Below are positions 45,640 to 57,456 of a DNA stretch of 64,000 bases, piece by piece; position 1 is the stretch's first letter, and each line of letters starts with the position of its first letter. This DNA comes from Corylus avellana (Eukaryota; Streptophyta; Magnoliopsida; Fagales; Betulaceae), in NCBI RefSeq assembly GCF_901000735.1, contig NC_081541.1, forward strand, positions 23,047,273 to 23,111,272, read 5' to 3'. The position numbers and the translations under genes were made by a program. Below the pieces are notes generated by a model that was given only the letters and a program-made list of their open reading frames with translations, did not search any database and was not told where the DNA came from.

Positions 45640-46316
45640 TGGCGAAATATCCTTCTAGAGGGGTATGAAGTTTTGAAGAAGAAGAGGTGGAAGGGATTGG
45701 TTGGACGTCCGCATGATCGGGGAAAGCGCTATAAAGTTTTCTCCTCTAGTTTATTTTTTGCACTTCACTCCACAAATTCTTTCTTTCCTTTTTCATTACA
45801 TGTTATTTTTATTTGTTTTTGTTTCTAACAGCAATTAATCTTTTGAGTTTTGTTTCTATAAAAAAAAAAAAAAAAAATGAAAAAAATTTGTTGTTAGTTT
45901 TGATGACAGGTGTTTTGGTGTTTGAGTTTGGAGGATGCCTTGACCCTTTTTCACACCTTGATGTTTCCTTACTTTCGGTAATGTATTTCTATACTACACA
46001 TTGAGGGCAATGTGTAATTCAAGTTTGAGGGTATGGAAAAACACTTTGTCTGTTTATTTTTGTTCTTATTTGTTTATTTTTATTTGTCATTTTGTGTTAA
46101 AAAATTTGGAAAAAAAAAATTGTGCTATGTTGTTGTCATGTTTGAGTTAAATTGTAACTGTGATTTGCATTTCATTAGCTTGCTTAAAGGGTTGAACACA
46201 TCATTATGTCATTAGGAGTCTCAGTCCTTTGACTAATTTTTGGGTAAAAGAGATTTCACTTGTTTTGAGATAAATTTTTATGAGCACATTAGCATGTTTT
46301 CTGTGGGGTATGATGT
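45640..46316 (+). mobile_element. B2 3' module, part before C4
   Basis: Contains the perfect 8-bp hairpin ACACATTG/CAATGTGT (45996-46015) and purine-like motifs near 45925 and 46022. It is interrupted at 46316 by C4. Confidence 0.7.
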
Positions 46317-47630
46317 TGTTAAGTGCTAAAATATTCATATTTTCAGTCCTTAACTTGCATGTTTTAATCCTTTGGTTTTAGTTAATTAGATCATTTTAAT
46401 TCATTTTTGTGTTTTCCACACTTTTGTAGGCTTTTGGAAGAAAATGAAGTAAATCGGGAAGATTTGGGCTCAAAGAGAGAAGATGGAAAAAATGGGAGCT
46501 CCTGACACTGCGATCGAGCGCAGTACCAGAGAAGACACAGCACGAAGCAAGCCAGGAGCGAACAAGCGCAGATCTGCGATCAAGCGCACACAGGTTGCGA
46601 TCGATCACACCCGTGTGCAGGAGACACTTCAAAGCTGCAGCCATGATGCTAATATTTCCATATTAGGGTTTTCCAACTCCCAATTGTACGTAATAGGTTT
46701 TGAAACCCTACAAAATTCCTAGGTTTACTAGTTTGTCAAGGACTTCTAAAGCCTATAAATAGACCCTTAAGCCTCTAGAATAGGATGCTTTGTAAGGAGG
46801 AGAATAGGAGCTCTTCAAGTTCAAGTCTCGGGTTTGCTCTTTTCCTTTCTTTTCTTTTATTTTATGAAGATGTTTAACATCAACTTTATGTGTAGCTAAT
46901 TTATTTAGTAGGGCTAGATTGAAGCCCTAGTTATGTTTAGTTAATATTTCAATATTGGCACCTTTGTAATGATCATGTTGTGCTATTTAACTTGATTAAC
47001 ACCTGCTTGCATGAATTCCTCATATGTGTGCGCCTGATCAACATATGCATGTGGTATGGACTAGTTAGTTAAATCAATTTGGATGGCCGAGTCCTGAGTT
47101 TAATAAAAGTAACAAAAGAATCCACACCGCGGTTCTTGGGTTAATCAACATGGGGAACCGAGAGTATACGCCCATGCCCTAGGCCTCATGTGTTTGTCGA
47201 TTTACATAGAGTACATGCTTTCCTAAGGAACAACTTAGTATACACCATGTTAAATCCCTTAGAAAAGAAAAGAGTTAGAGTATACAACATACCTAACTCG
47301 TTGCTTAGGAAAATCTATAACTTAAGGAGTATATGTCATGCCCTTAGGTTGACAAACATTAGATATGCATAACATGATCAAAGCATTGGCATGTTATTAT
47401 ATTAGCTGAATATAATTAGTGGTGGATATCAAAGCCCTACCTTTTATTATCATCACTTAAAAAAAATCAATCTTTGTTTTACTTAAGGAATTTATTTTTA
47501 AGCAAAATTTAACAATCCTCGTGGGAATGATCCTGTACTTGCACCATATACTACTATGTTGACCTTGTGCACTTGCAAATAAAACGTACCATTATTTACC
47601 TACTAATTTAGGTAGATATTTGGCACAACA
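46317..47630 (+). mobile_element. C4: solo LTR of family C inside B2
   Basis: 1314 bp, TGTTAAGTGC... to ...TTTGGCACAACA, flanked by GATGT at 46312-46316 and 47631-47635. The CpG-palindrome array is at 46503-46622. No internal sequence is present. Confidence 0.92.
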
Positions 47631-47635
47631 GATGT

Positions 47636-48529
47636 TGAACTTAAACTTATTCTCTTTGAGATTTGTTGGATGACCTATTGATGAATAACCATTGGCTTGC
47701 AAGATATAAAAATAATAATAATAAATAAAAAATAAGGAAAAAGAAAAGAAATATCATGTTGAGTTTTCCACTGAGTAACCGGGACCTCTTGCCTCATTAA
47801 GCATTCAGTGTTTGCGTCAAAAGGTGTGAAGTTCATGGTTGATTTATAATATGGCTAGTCTAGCTTCGTAACCTTTTTGACCTAAGTTAATAAGCCCTTA
47901 GGAACGTTTTACATCTAGTGCCCTAAAGCCACCTGGCTTAGGAGTCATTGGCCTAATACTTGTTACATGGGTCAATTAGAAAGCTTAAAGGAGTTACATT
48001 GCAAAGCCTGTAAAAAAAATTAAAAAAACTAATAATTAAATAATTAAATAATTAAAAAAAAAAATTGCATATCTTGCCTTGGTTGTTTCATTTGATAAAG
48101 ATTTTTACAAATTTTATGGAACTTGTCTTGAGTTTAAGCTGAAAGCTTCATTGTATACTAATTACACTTTACACTTTTTAGAACATATGAGGTCTAAATT
48201 GTTCATTTATGAGTGATTTTATTATGGATTTCCTTTTGACTGTAATGATGGTGTTTGTCTTTTTAAGTTTGCTCATGAATAAGGACCATGGTTTATATGA
48301 AACTTCTTTCTTGTTAACAACATAGTGCTACAATGTTTGTGGGTATCATTCATTTTAAGCCCTCACGAGACTTCACTCGTCCACTAGGATGCCTAGGGGT
48401 TTAAAAGGCTTGTTGCATATGCTAAATGCAATTGTCTCTCCCACGAAAGAGGATTTATGTTTCTTACTTTCATTTTATTTTTCATTTTGTTTTGCTAAGG
48501 GACTAACAAAATGTAAGTTTGGGGGTGTT
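47636..48529 (+). mobile_element. B2 3' module, part after C4
   Basis: Contains AAGCCA/TGGCTT (47926-47939), ACGAG/CTCGT (48365-48380) and the final tract AAGTTTGGGGGTGT before the 3' LTR. Confidence 0.75.
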
Positions 48530-49927
48530 TGATAAGTGCCAAATATTTCATATTTGGAGCCCTTTATTTACATTAATTAATCCTTTAGTTGTGTCGTTAT
48601 TTAATGTTTTGTGTTAGTTTTGTGTTTTTAGTATTTTGTAGGTCATTGACAAAAAACTACAGCTTTAAAGGAAAAAATGCCAAGTTTGGAAGAAAGCATA
48701 CTTTGAGAAGACCTAGATGAGGTGGTTAAGTTTAACCAAATCCAAGAAAAATGTTAAATTGGATTAAAGATCAGATTGGATTAAATTTCAGATTGGACAA
48801 GATTTCGGATTTGATTCAAATTCAGATTCTGCACACGTCTTAGTATTTTATCCATAACTTTCTGCTCAAATATCGGATTGAAGTTATTCAAGCGGAATTG
48901 GAAAGCTAACTCAAAATACTATAGTTCATTGTAAATAGGATTTTCCTAATTCGGACGGTTACTATGCCAAAATCACCCCAAAATTAAAGGACACAAATCT
49001 GGACGAATCCTATTCCGATTTCAGACTTCTATTTTGATTGGGAGACAGACCTCCAAATTATCTAGGTTTAATAGGGCTTCTAGGACTTCCCTAAGCCTAT
49101 AAATAGGCTTCTCTGCATTCAGGAATATAGACAATTCCATAGACTAGTTTTAGGATACAATTTTGGAGACAGAATGTAATCCACAGCTTTTATTTTAGTT
49201 TAGTTTTTCTTTAGGTTTAGGTTTAGGTTTTAGTTTCATAGTCATGTGGAGCTAAATTCTCAACTAAAGTTGGGGATGAAGCCTCACTGATGAAGAACAA
49301 CATCATTTTATTGTAAATTTTTATTATTCCGACTTTATTGGTTTATTATTTCAATTGTTTTACTTCTTTTCAATATGTGGCATGATTCTTGGATATCTTA
49401 TTATGATTCAAAGATACACTTGATGACTTAGGATAATTTCACATAATTAATTGCTTGGTTTTTAACTCATAAAAATTGGATATCCCTTGTGATTTGTTAT
49501 ACGGATACATCTAGTGTTTCAATTAAATTTGGATTCCTTTTGTGATTTGGTCAATGAATGGATACATGGGATGGTTTTGATTAATTCTTTGAAGCATAGT
49601 AAAATATACATAAGATTTAAATTGTGAGAACTTCGGATTAATATTGATGAATATAAAATATGTTGTTATAATTTAGTGAGTGTAGATTCCACATCCTTAA
49701 TGCCTTTATCTATTGATTTACTTAGTTTATTTAGTTTATGTTTATCCTTTAATTTTCAAAACTCAAAATTCAAAAACCTTTTGGAACTAGGTTAGGGTAA
49801 AATTAGTTTAGATATAAATTGCTCTTTCAAGAATACAATTCTCTATGAGATCGACCTCGCACTTGCAATCCATTAACTATAATCGATTCATACACTTGCG
49901 AGCTAAATAAATTTGCACAACAGTAGT

Positions 49928-50394
49928 TACACTAAAAACTTGTATATGTACGAGGTGAGATATAATCTCACAAATGTACATAAGGATAATCATGAATTTA
50001 AATCAGTGACTCAAAGAAAAGAGGTAATGAACAAAGTGACAATTAGAAAAGACTTTGTTTCAAGTACGGAATGATTCCATGGAAGCGTAAAAATGTAATA
50101 AGAACATCATGAGGATTGATTAATTAAATCAAAAATAACCATTAGTGTAACGCCCCGGGTCACTACAATTAGAGAGCAGACACAATTTTTTAGTGGAATT
50201 AATTGTGATTAAAATAGTGTCATGTGATATGATCTTGAGAGATATATTCACAGGCCTATTAAGCTAATGATATTTTACCTTAGGTCCCTCTTTGAACTGA
50301 TATAAATTGAATGAGAAAATATATTGTTCCTCAAGTATTTATTGATTTACTGGAATGTTTTATTTAATAAAACAGTGGCCAAAAGATTTAAACA
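49928..50394. other. Flanking sequence of B2 with an LTR-like start
   Basis: No coding motif. TGTAACGCCCCGGGTCACTA at 50149 resembles the start of some plant LTRs, but no matching end or duplication was found. Confidence 0.35.
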
Positions 50395-51426
50395 TGTTGG
50401 TTAATTGGAGAAATGAATTAAATAGAAGCACTGGGCTTATGATTTGATTTCTATAGACTAATGAATTAAAATAAACCTTGGGCTTGTCATTCTAATTCAT
50501 TGGGGCTTGTTAAATAAATTTGGGCCACATGGAATTAATTCCAAATGGCTAAAGTTATTTAAAGGAGCATTGTGTTTGAGGATAAAACCCAAGCCCAAAT
50601 GATTTAAATGAAGTGGAAGTGGGCTAGGGCTAGAAGCCCTAGTCTAGACTTATGGGGAGAATAAATCTCCCCATTGTCGTTGGCCCATGTGGCACACAAG
50701 GGCAAGGGAATCTTTTGCTCCCTTGGCCGTGTGGTTTGATAAGGGCTGGGATTTGAATCTCAGTCCCACTTCGATTAGAACTTTTCTTTCTCCACAGCAC
50801 CTAGTACTATAAATATAGGAGCAGGTGAAAGCATAATCTACACCTTTGGCTTGGAGCTTTTGATTTTTGTGAGAGACAAAAAGCGCAACCTCACTCTCCC
50901 TATAGAGTTGATACACGGCCAAAGTGGGAATTTTGATTCCTAAGTTTATACTTCTAGTTCTTTTCTTGTTCTTGAGAAAAACATTGTGAGCCCACACTCA
51001 CAGTCATCTTCAGTCACCAAAGAGAAGATCCTATGGAGAAATCTTTAAACCATTTGATGGAAAATATTGAAATTCTTGATGTGAGATCAAGTGTTCGTGA
51101 AATCGGTGGAACCATAAAGATGTTCTTGAAGTTCATGAAGAACGCGATGAAGGTGAGATGAGTTTGAATGAATACATGAAGTTTGCAAGCGTATTGGAAC
51201 TTCAATTACTCAGTCCAACTATGACAAAAGAATCAAAGGATACTTCTATGACCTCATGCCTAGGAGAGGCCGAATCTACATGTAAGTAATTATAACTTAT
51301 ATGGTTGCTTTTGATCTAAATATGTTTATCTTGATGAAAAAAGTTTTTGGGAATCTTTTTAATCCACTTCGTATAAAAGAAAATTTTTGAAGTTTACCTT
51401 CTCAAACATACGCATAGATCCCAACA
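50395..51426 (+). mobile_element. Copia-type LTR
   Basis: Starts TGTTGG and ends CCAACA, a 6-bp terminal inverted repeat. It is followed after three bases by a primer-site-like TGGTATCCGAGCC. CTATAAATATAGG near 50810 is a plausible TATA box. The left edge could instead be 50149. No second LTR lies in the window. Confidence 0.6.
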
Positions 51427-51429
51427 GAA

Positions 51430-51442
51430 TGGTATCCGAGCC
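51430..51442 (+). promoter_or_regulatory. Primer-binding site of the Copia-type LTR
   Basis: TGGTATCCGAGCC differs by one base from the initiator-Met site TGGTATCAGAGCC. Confidence 0.6.
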
Positions 51443-52467
51443 AACTTCGAGAAAACATTGTTCAGATTGTTTTTACTTTTGTTAAGTATAAGACTCTAGA
51501 TTTTTAATTGATAGTTCCAAACCATAAAACATGTTTATGAACATGTAAAGTAATGATCTGGAACATTTCAAGTCAAACGAAGCAAGTTTGATATTTTATA
51601 TATAATTTATCTGTTAGAACGGTGTTGCTATTTTTTCATAGCAATAGCTGCTATAATTACAATTTTTTTTTGGAAGTCTTGACAAGTCCTAAAATTAATT
51701 GGGAACTTGTTTCGACATGAAAAATCTGTGGTTGATGCGATGGTTTGAACTAATTCGAGTTTCCATTAATATAGAAAGAGATATGGTTCGTTCTTCATTA
51801 GTCAACAGATCTGGAATTTTCAGAATTCCTGCAGCAACTATTTTATCACGAATTTTATGCATGATTTGTGAGTGCTTAAAAATTAAAGTAGCAATTGATT
51901 TTGCATGTAAAGATGTTAGTTGATGCATTGGAAAAATTGAAACAGTGTTTTAAATTTTACTTCAACACATTTGAGTCAGTTTTCCAATACAAACCAAATT
52001 TGGAATTTTGAACTAAAACTACATACATTGATTTGTAAAAGATTTTCTTTTGATGCTTGATCAAAGAAAGAAATTTCTTTCATTATGAAATATGTTATAG
52101 AATGTATATAACATGTTTTCGATAAAAATTAAATAAGTTGCAAATCATCGGAATGTGTTTTATGAAGGATTTTGAATTATATTCAAGTTCTTGAAATAAA
52201 ACTAATAAAGATGAAATCAATTGATTTTGATTTTTGAGTGCTAGTTTACATATTGTCATTGATTATAATAGAGTTTGGATTCAATGAGATATGTTTGCAT
52301 TCATTATAATGGTGACTAGTTACATAGTGATTTAATCACAATGTAAGCTAAGATATGAATTGAATTCACAACTAAGCAAAAAGGTGAACCATGGATCCAA
52401 CCCTTGTTTGCACCTCAATGGGCCTTAGCCATGGGTCCAACCCATGACTAAGAAAAAGACTTGAAAA
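51443..52467. other. Degenerate internal sequence, no recognised domain
   Basis: AT-rich and full of stops on both strands. It may be the decayed leader or internal region of the element whose LTR ends at 51426. Confidence 0.4.
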
Positions 52468-52479
52468 GGTAGTCAACCG

Positions 52480-52590
52480 TCCCCAAGAGGTAGCTCAATC
52501 AGCTGGGACCAAGCATAATAAAGCGGAGGTCACTAGTTCGAATCCCCCTCCCTCTTCTTGTGCGGACATGTCAAAAAAAAAAAAAAAAAA
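52480..52590 (+). mobile_element. tRNA-derived SINE with poly(A) tail
   Basis: A body of about 93 bp carries an A-box-like TAGCTCAATCAGCTGGG and a B-box AGTTCGAATCC, then 18 A (52573-52590). GGTAGTCAACCG at 52468-52479 is repeated at 52591-52602 as a 12-bp target duplication. These are the marks of a Pol III-transcribed element moved by a LINE reverse transcriptase. The near-perfect duplication suggests a young insertion. Confidence 0.9.
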
Positions 52591-52602
52591 GGTAGTCAAC
52601 CG

Positions 52603-54200
52603 CCACTCATGGAGTGCAATACCTAGGCTTCATGTAATCTAGGGGTGGCTATGCCTTGGATTATTTAGGGTTTTCCAAAACCCTAAAACTAATCCATGAA
52701 CCCTAATAGTAAAGATCCAAAGATCCTTAGCCTAATATTTTGGGATCTTGTTTTCCCAAGAATAATTTGGTAAATGATAATTTCCCAAGGGAATTATCAT
52801 TCCTCAAACATAAAAAAAATTCCAAATAGGTTGGAGTTTGATTCTTAAGAATCATGATTAAGGAAAATTATTAATAGGATTGTTTTGGGAGTTGGAACTC
52901 CATAAACTTAGACATGATATCTATTGACCTAATTTAATTAGGGTCAACAATGTCTTTTTGGATAAAATGTTTCTATTTATAGTAAGTTTCTATTTTTGGA
53001 AAGTTTTGGGGTTTGAGTTTTTTGAATTTTTCCTTAAATAAGGAGTGGGAGTTTTTAACTCCTAGCACCTAAAATATGACAGAGTTCCTTGGAAAAGGAT
53101 TATACCCTAACTTTATAGGGTTAACCATGTCATATACAATAGGGCTCCTATTTTGGAAAGTAATTGGAATTTTCTTATTTTAACCAATAATAAATCAATG
53201 CCTAAAAATAAGGAACCTAACAAGTTGGGATCACTTATTAGTTTGGGATAGAAAATCCAATTAAAAGGCAAGTAGTCAAAACCCATATTCTTAAAATATC
53301 AAGTGTAAAAGAATCATCTATGTTTGATTATAGCGGTCTACATCTAAGATCCACCATAAAGAATGAGGTGAAGAGCATTTCGCCTTGGCCATAGGCCTTG
53401 CTCCCTACAGAGGGTGCTCAACACCTCATAGATTATAACGTGATTCCCCAAAAAGGATAGAAAAGATGTGATTCGATAAAAGGCGATCACGGCTAACATT
53501 AAATCTATGGCAATCACATCTAATATATATGATGGCACACACTTGACTAACTTAAGATATTAATCTCCCCAATGAGCTATGTTATCTTAATAATTAGAGG
53601 CTGCAGCAATATGGCTAGACATTAACATTTTGGGATGTTTATTATGAGATGGTAAATCTCGCCTAGATCATGGTAGTTAAAGAATGCCTCACCTTGGCCA
53701 TGGGCCTTGCTCCCTACGAAGGGTGTTTTTTAATTACATAAATTGGGTAGTCGTTGCATGTTCATATTATGAGTTTTGTTTATGAGTTTATTCATATATA
53801 TGTGATATGCTAAATTATATGTCTTAATATTTTGTTCTTCAAATATTTTCAATTTATCTATCATATGATCCTTATGATTTACCTACATATCATGTTGGTC
53901 CTATATCTATAATAACTAATTTATCCTATGAGGATTAGAGACAAGAGTACATCTTGTCAATGACAGTTGCGGGGCACAATCTTGTGCAGCTAAGACCAGA
54001 GGCACATTCTTTAGATTCCATTAGGGTACTATAGTCACATATAGTCAGTGGGAGCACATTAATGTAGCAAGAGAGTTCATCTTGACATCATTAATACTTG
54101 AGACTTATAAGAAGTTGAAAGACTTAAGATATGCTTCAGATATCTGGAAGCAAAGTTTGGGAAGAGCTACACCATTCCCAAACATGACATTGATACCGAG
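52603..54200. other. Retroelement-like non-coding sequence with a repeated motif
   Basis: CCTTGGCCATAGGCCTTGCTCCCTAC near 53390 and CCTTGGCCATGGGCCTTGCT with CCCTAC near 53692 are direct repeats about 300 bp apart, each next to AGGGTG. No enzyme motif was seen. Confidence 0.4.
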
Positions 54201-54425
54201 ATGATTGAAGCGTTTTCAATTGACTATCAGATATACAACTTGAAAGAACTCAATCTACTTGATGCTAAATTGGATAGTCAATCCAATATTGATGAAATCC
54301 TAAGTTCCGTGATCAAAAGCTATGAGGAATTTAAACACAAGCTTAAAGGCAAAGTTGTTTGCCCTTCGTTTGAATTAAAAAGTAGCACATTAGAAAACTT
54401 GGTGGAACCATTGTTATCATCATAA
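54201..54425 (+). pseudogene. Possible Copia gag (UBN2-like) fragment
   Basis: A 74-codon open frame starts MIEAFSIDYQIYNLKEL and includes NIDEILSSVIKSYEEFKHKL. This resembles the segment of Copia gag proteins in which the usual wording is I-x-x-I-L-x-S-L-P-x-S-Y. The frame is short and lacks a zinc knuckle, so the call is tentative. It could belong to the element whose LTR ends at 51426. Confidence 0.35.
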
Positions 54426-55044
54426 CAATAAGTGAATTTATACTTCCACTTATCATCAAGAGTTCGCTAAGCGTTTCCCCACTTAACTGCAAGGTTGCTA
54501 ATAATTTATCTCTCTCATAACTTTGAAGCATTAAGCATGTGACCCTACTTAACTGCTAGGCTGTTAGGCAACTTTGTTTTCCCCTCCCTAACATTGGGGT
54601 GTCAGGCACATAATTCCCATCTAACCGCTGGGCTTTACATGCATTCATACATGAATCATATTTTTCGTAATATTATAATTTTTTGCAAATCACGTTTTCC
54701 TTCCAAAACGTAACCTCTTTTTATAAATCATTTCTTTTGGAAACACATTTTCATTAACACATATGTAAAACATTTCAAAATATATTTATACATGTGATTA
54801 AAAAAATAGGGCTCAACAAAACATATAGAATATGTTTTTGTAAAATAATGCAAGGTCGGTGAGTTTGAACTTACTGGGTTTTGAGCTTAAATTCCTTAAA
54901 TGTAGTCTCTTTCATTAGCATACTTTCTGCATTAGTATTGTATTTATCACATTAGCATGTATTTATTTTATTTCTAAGCCTCATTTTTAAATTCTAGTAT
55001 CCTTAAAATACCTCAAGAAACATTATTTTCATGCTTTGCCCTTA

Positions 55045-55254
55045 TCCTAAAAATTTGGGCAGCATAACGACATGTTTACAATATCTTGGTATCAATTGGG
55101 CATCATAATAACATATCTAAACATCTTAATACTATTTGGGCATCATAACGACTATATAGCATTTTTTTCTTTTTCATAATTTCATACAAGCATTACTACG
55201 GCATTATGTACTATTTAGTAAAAATCTCTAGTATCACTTAGGCATTACAATGAC
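55045..55254. repeat. Direct repeats of a TTTGGGCATCATAACGAC motif
   Basis: Copies or variants start near 55045, 55098, 55137 and 55236, and more degenerate ones near 56685 and 56765 beyond the hAT insertion. Spacings are irregular, about 40-100 bp. The hAT-type element has inserted into one of them. Confidence 0.5.
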
Positions 55255-56089
55255 TAGGGGTGTCAATGCCTAAGTAATGACATTCCTAGTCATTACTTAA
55301 CCGTCCGCTAACCGCTTAACCGCTATAACCACTTAGTGGTTAGCAGTTAGAAGTTATTGGGTTTACTAACCGCTAACCGACTTTTTATATAATATATTTT
55401 TATAATTATAATTATAATAATATTTATACATATAACATAATCAATTGATCATTAAATCACAATTTTATTTTTATTTTTTTAGATAATTAAATCACAATTT
55501 AAGTATTAATATATTATCACTATAATTTATATGATTATATCACATGATCAATTGATCATTGAATTATTTGATTATATAATAACAAATTATACATATATAA
55601 TATGACATAACTCATAAGTCATAAGTATGCAAGTTCATATTAATACAACAATCAAGTATTTAGAGACTTAGTTCCAATATATGCTATAGACTTATAAGTC
55701 CATATATGTTATAAATTATAATTATATATTATACATATATGGAATTATGCATATTGAATAATATAATGTATAAGATCAATACTTAATCATATGATTCAAT
55801 AACAATTCAAATACTTATTAAAGTGAATCATATTATTAATGTACAATGATAATGTGATTCGTATAATATCAAATTAAGTAATTGACATTTGATTAAAAAA
55901 TGTGTTACTTATAACCATAATTGAAGTATTAATGTATTATCATTCTAATTTATATGATTATATAATAACAAATTATGCATATATAATATGATATAAGTCA
56001 TAAATATACCAATTCATACTAATATAGCAATTAAGTACCTAGAGACTTAGTTCCAATGTATGTTATAAACTTATAAGTCTATATATGTT

Positions 56090-56127
<38 letters not shown>

Positions 56128-56650
56128 CAATACTTATTCATATGATTTAATGATAATTCAAATACTTTATTCAAGTTAATTATATTATTAATATACAAAT
56201 CCTTGTTAAAACTAAATGTTCTTTTAAAGACTTTTTACATGTTAAAACTAAATTTTAACAGGTTATGATTTATATTTAAGGAATTTTTTTTTAAAGTACA
56301 AGTAAATGTAAATTTATGGTCAAATATTTTTTATTTTTCAATATGGGCTCTTTTTATAGCAATTTGGCCCAAGAAGACACTAAAAAATAAAAATGCAAAA
56401 ACAAATGAGGTAAAAATGCTACAGTGATCCAAAAAAAGCCCCAAACTGAAAATTGGTTATATCTTGATAAAGCCAAAAAAGCCCAAAATGACCCAAAAAA
56501 GCCCAAAAAGCCCAATTTTGAAAAAACGGTTATAGCGGACAATTACATGTTTTACTAACCACTAACCGACGGTTAGTAGCTAACCGCTAGACAGTTATGG
56601 TTAGCAGTTTTTGCCAATAACCGCTAACCGTAACCGCATTGACACCTCTA
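55255..56650 (+). mobile_element. Non-autonomous hAT-type transposon, 1396 bp
   Basis: The ends TAGGGGTGTCAATGC and (inverted) TAGAGGTGTCAATGC match at 14 of 15 bases. ACAATGAC (55247-55254) and ACAATGAT (56651-56658) form an 8-bp duplication with one change. The outer about 100 bp on both sides carry many TAACCG/CGGTTA motifs, which look like clustered subterminal transposase sites. The interior is AT-rich, includes a partial duplication (55500-55720 resembles 55917-56100) and a (TA)n run at 56097-56122, and has no transposase frame. Confidence 0.88.
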
Positions 56651-56997
56651 ACAATGATACTATTGTAAAATACCTAATAAAATTTAGGTAGCACAATGAT
56701 GCATTTGTAATATTTAAAATGATGATTGAATATAATATATTTTCCTAAGATATTCAATCACACTTTACCAAGCAATTTAGACATCATAACAACATAAATT
56801 AAATTCTAATAACTATAATTGACATAAACTAAGAATAAAAAAATTATACCTAATAATCTCACTTCAAATAGCTCCAAAGCTTTATTTCTATTCTTTGAAT
56901 TTTATTTTATTTTATTTTATTTTTTTTTTTTTTTTGCGTGAGAGGGGAAGAGAGGAACATATTTTTTTGAATGAAAAATATGTCGCTGATGGAGGCT

Positions 56998-57005
56998 ATT
57001 TATAG
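56998..57005 (-). promoter_or_regulatory. Possible minus-strand TATA box
   Basis: The minus strand reads CCTATAAATAGCCTCC, a good plant TATA context. A CT-rich stretch and GAGGGG follow downstream on that strand. No gene or LTR could be attached to it. Confidence 0.35.
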
Positions 57006-57159
57006 GCAACTTTTAGGACGTGGCTGGTATAAAGGAAAACAAAAATTAGGTTGCCCTTACTTTTGAGAATTGCTACACTTATAAAGACTTTTACAAACAA
57101 AGCCTTACAAATTGACATGGCAAGGAAAAAGACGAAAAAAAAAAAAAAATTGGGACCAG

Positions 57160-57450
57160 CTGCCCGTGATGGAATCCCCCAACTTGGCCTCCTCCTGCTT
57201 CTCAATCTCCTTCACCCACAACCCGGCGTGAATCCTCTGCTTCTTCAACCTCTGTTGCTTATCTTGCTGTTTGGCCTTGAACCCTCTCCTCTGATTCCAA
57301 TTCTCATTCATGTCCCCCACGAACGCCTTGGTCCGAGGATGGGAAATTCACGTCAGTCTCACAGGGAGCCGGGTGCTTCGGCGAGAGGTCCTCCGGCAAC
57401 CAAGCCATCTCCCATGAGTCGTTCAATTGGTTGTCGGGATTTTTTGAGTT
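57160..57450 (-). other. Exon-like GC-richer fragment, origin unknown
   Basis: The composition differs sharply from the surroundings. On the minus strand one frame reads VGDMNENWNQRRGFKAKQQD ... GLWVKEIEKQEEAKLGDSI, a charged Lys/Glu/Gln-rich segment. Another frame upstream of it reads SWEMAWLPEDLSP. A single frame shift would join them. I do not recognise the protein. It may be a captured host exon or part of an unknown element, and it ends where LTR D begins. Confidence 0.35.
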
Positions 57451-57456
57451 GCAGCC

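Larger units (their letters stand above)
42955..49922 (+). mobile_element. B2: non-autonomous Athila-like element, family B (contains solo LTR C4)
   Basis: GTAGT at 42950-42954 and 49923-49927 flanks TGATAAGTG... and ...GCACAACA. The 5' LTR is 42955-44138, shortened by a deletion after GAGAAGACCTA near 43140. The 3' LTR is 48530-49922 with TATAAATA at 49098-49105. Primer site, gag remnant and 3' module are arranged as in B1. Confidence 0.93.

Noticed and set aside
52490..52560. Functional tRNA gene
   Set aside because: A and B boxes are present, but there is no cloverleaf with acceptor pairing, and the poly(A) tail and duplication mark a SINE.
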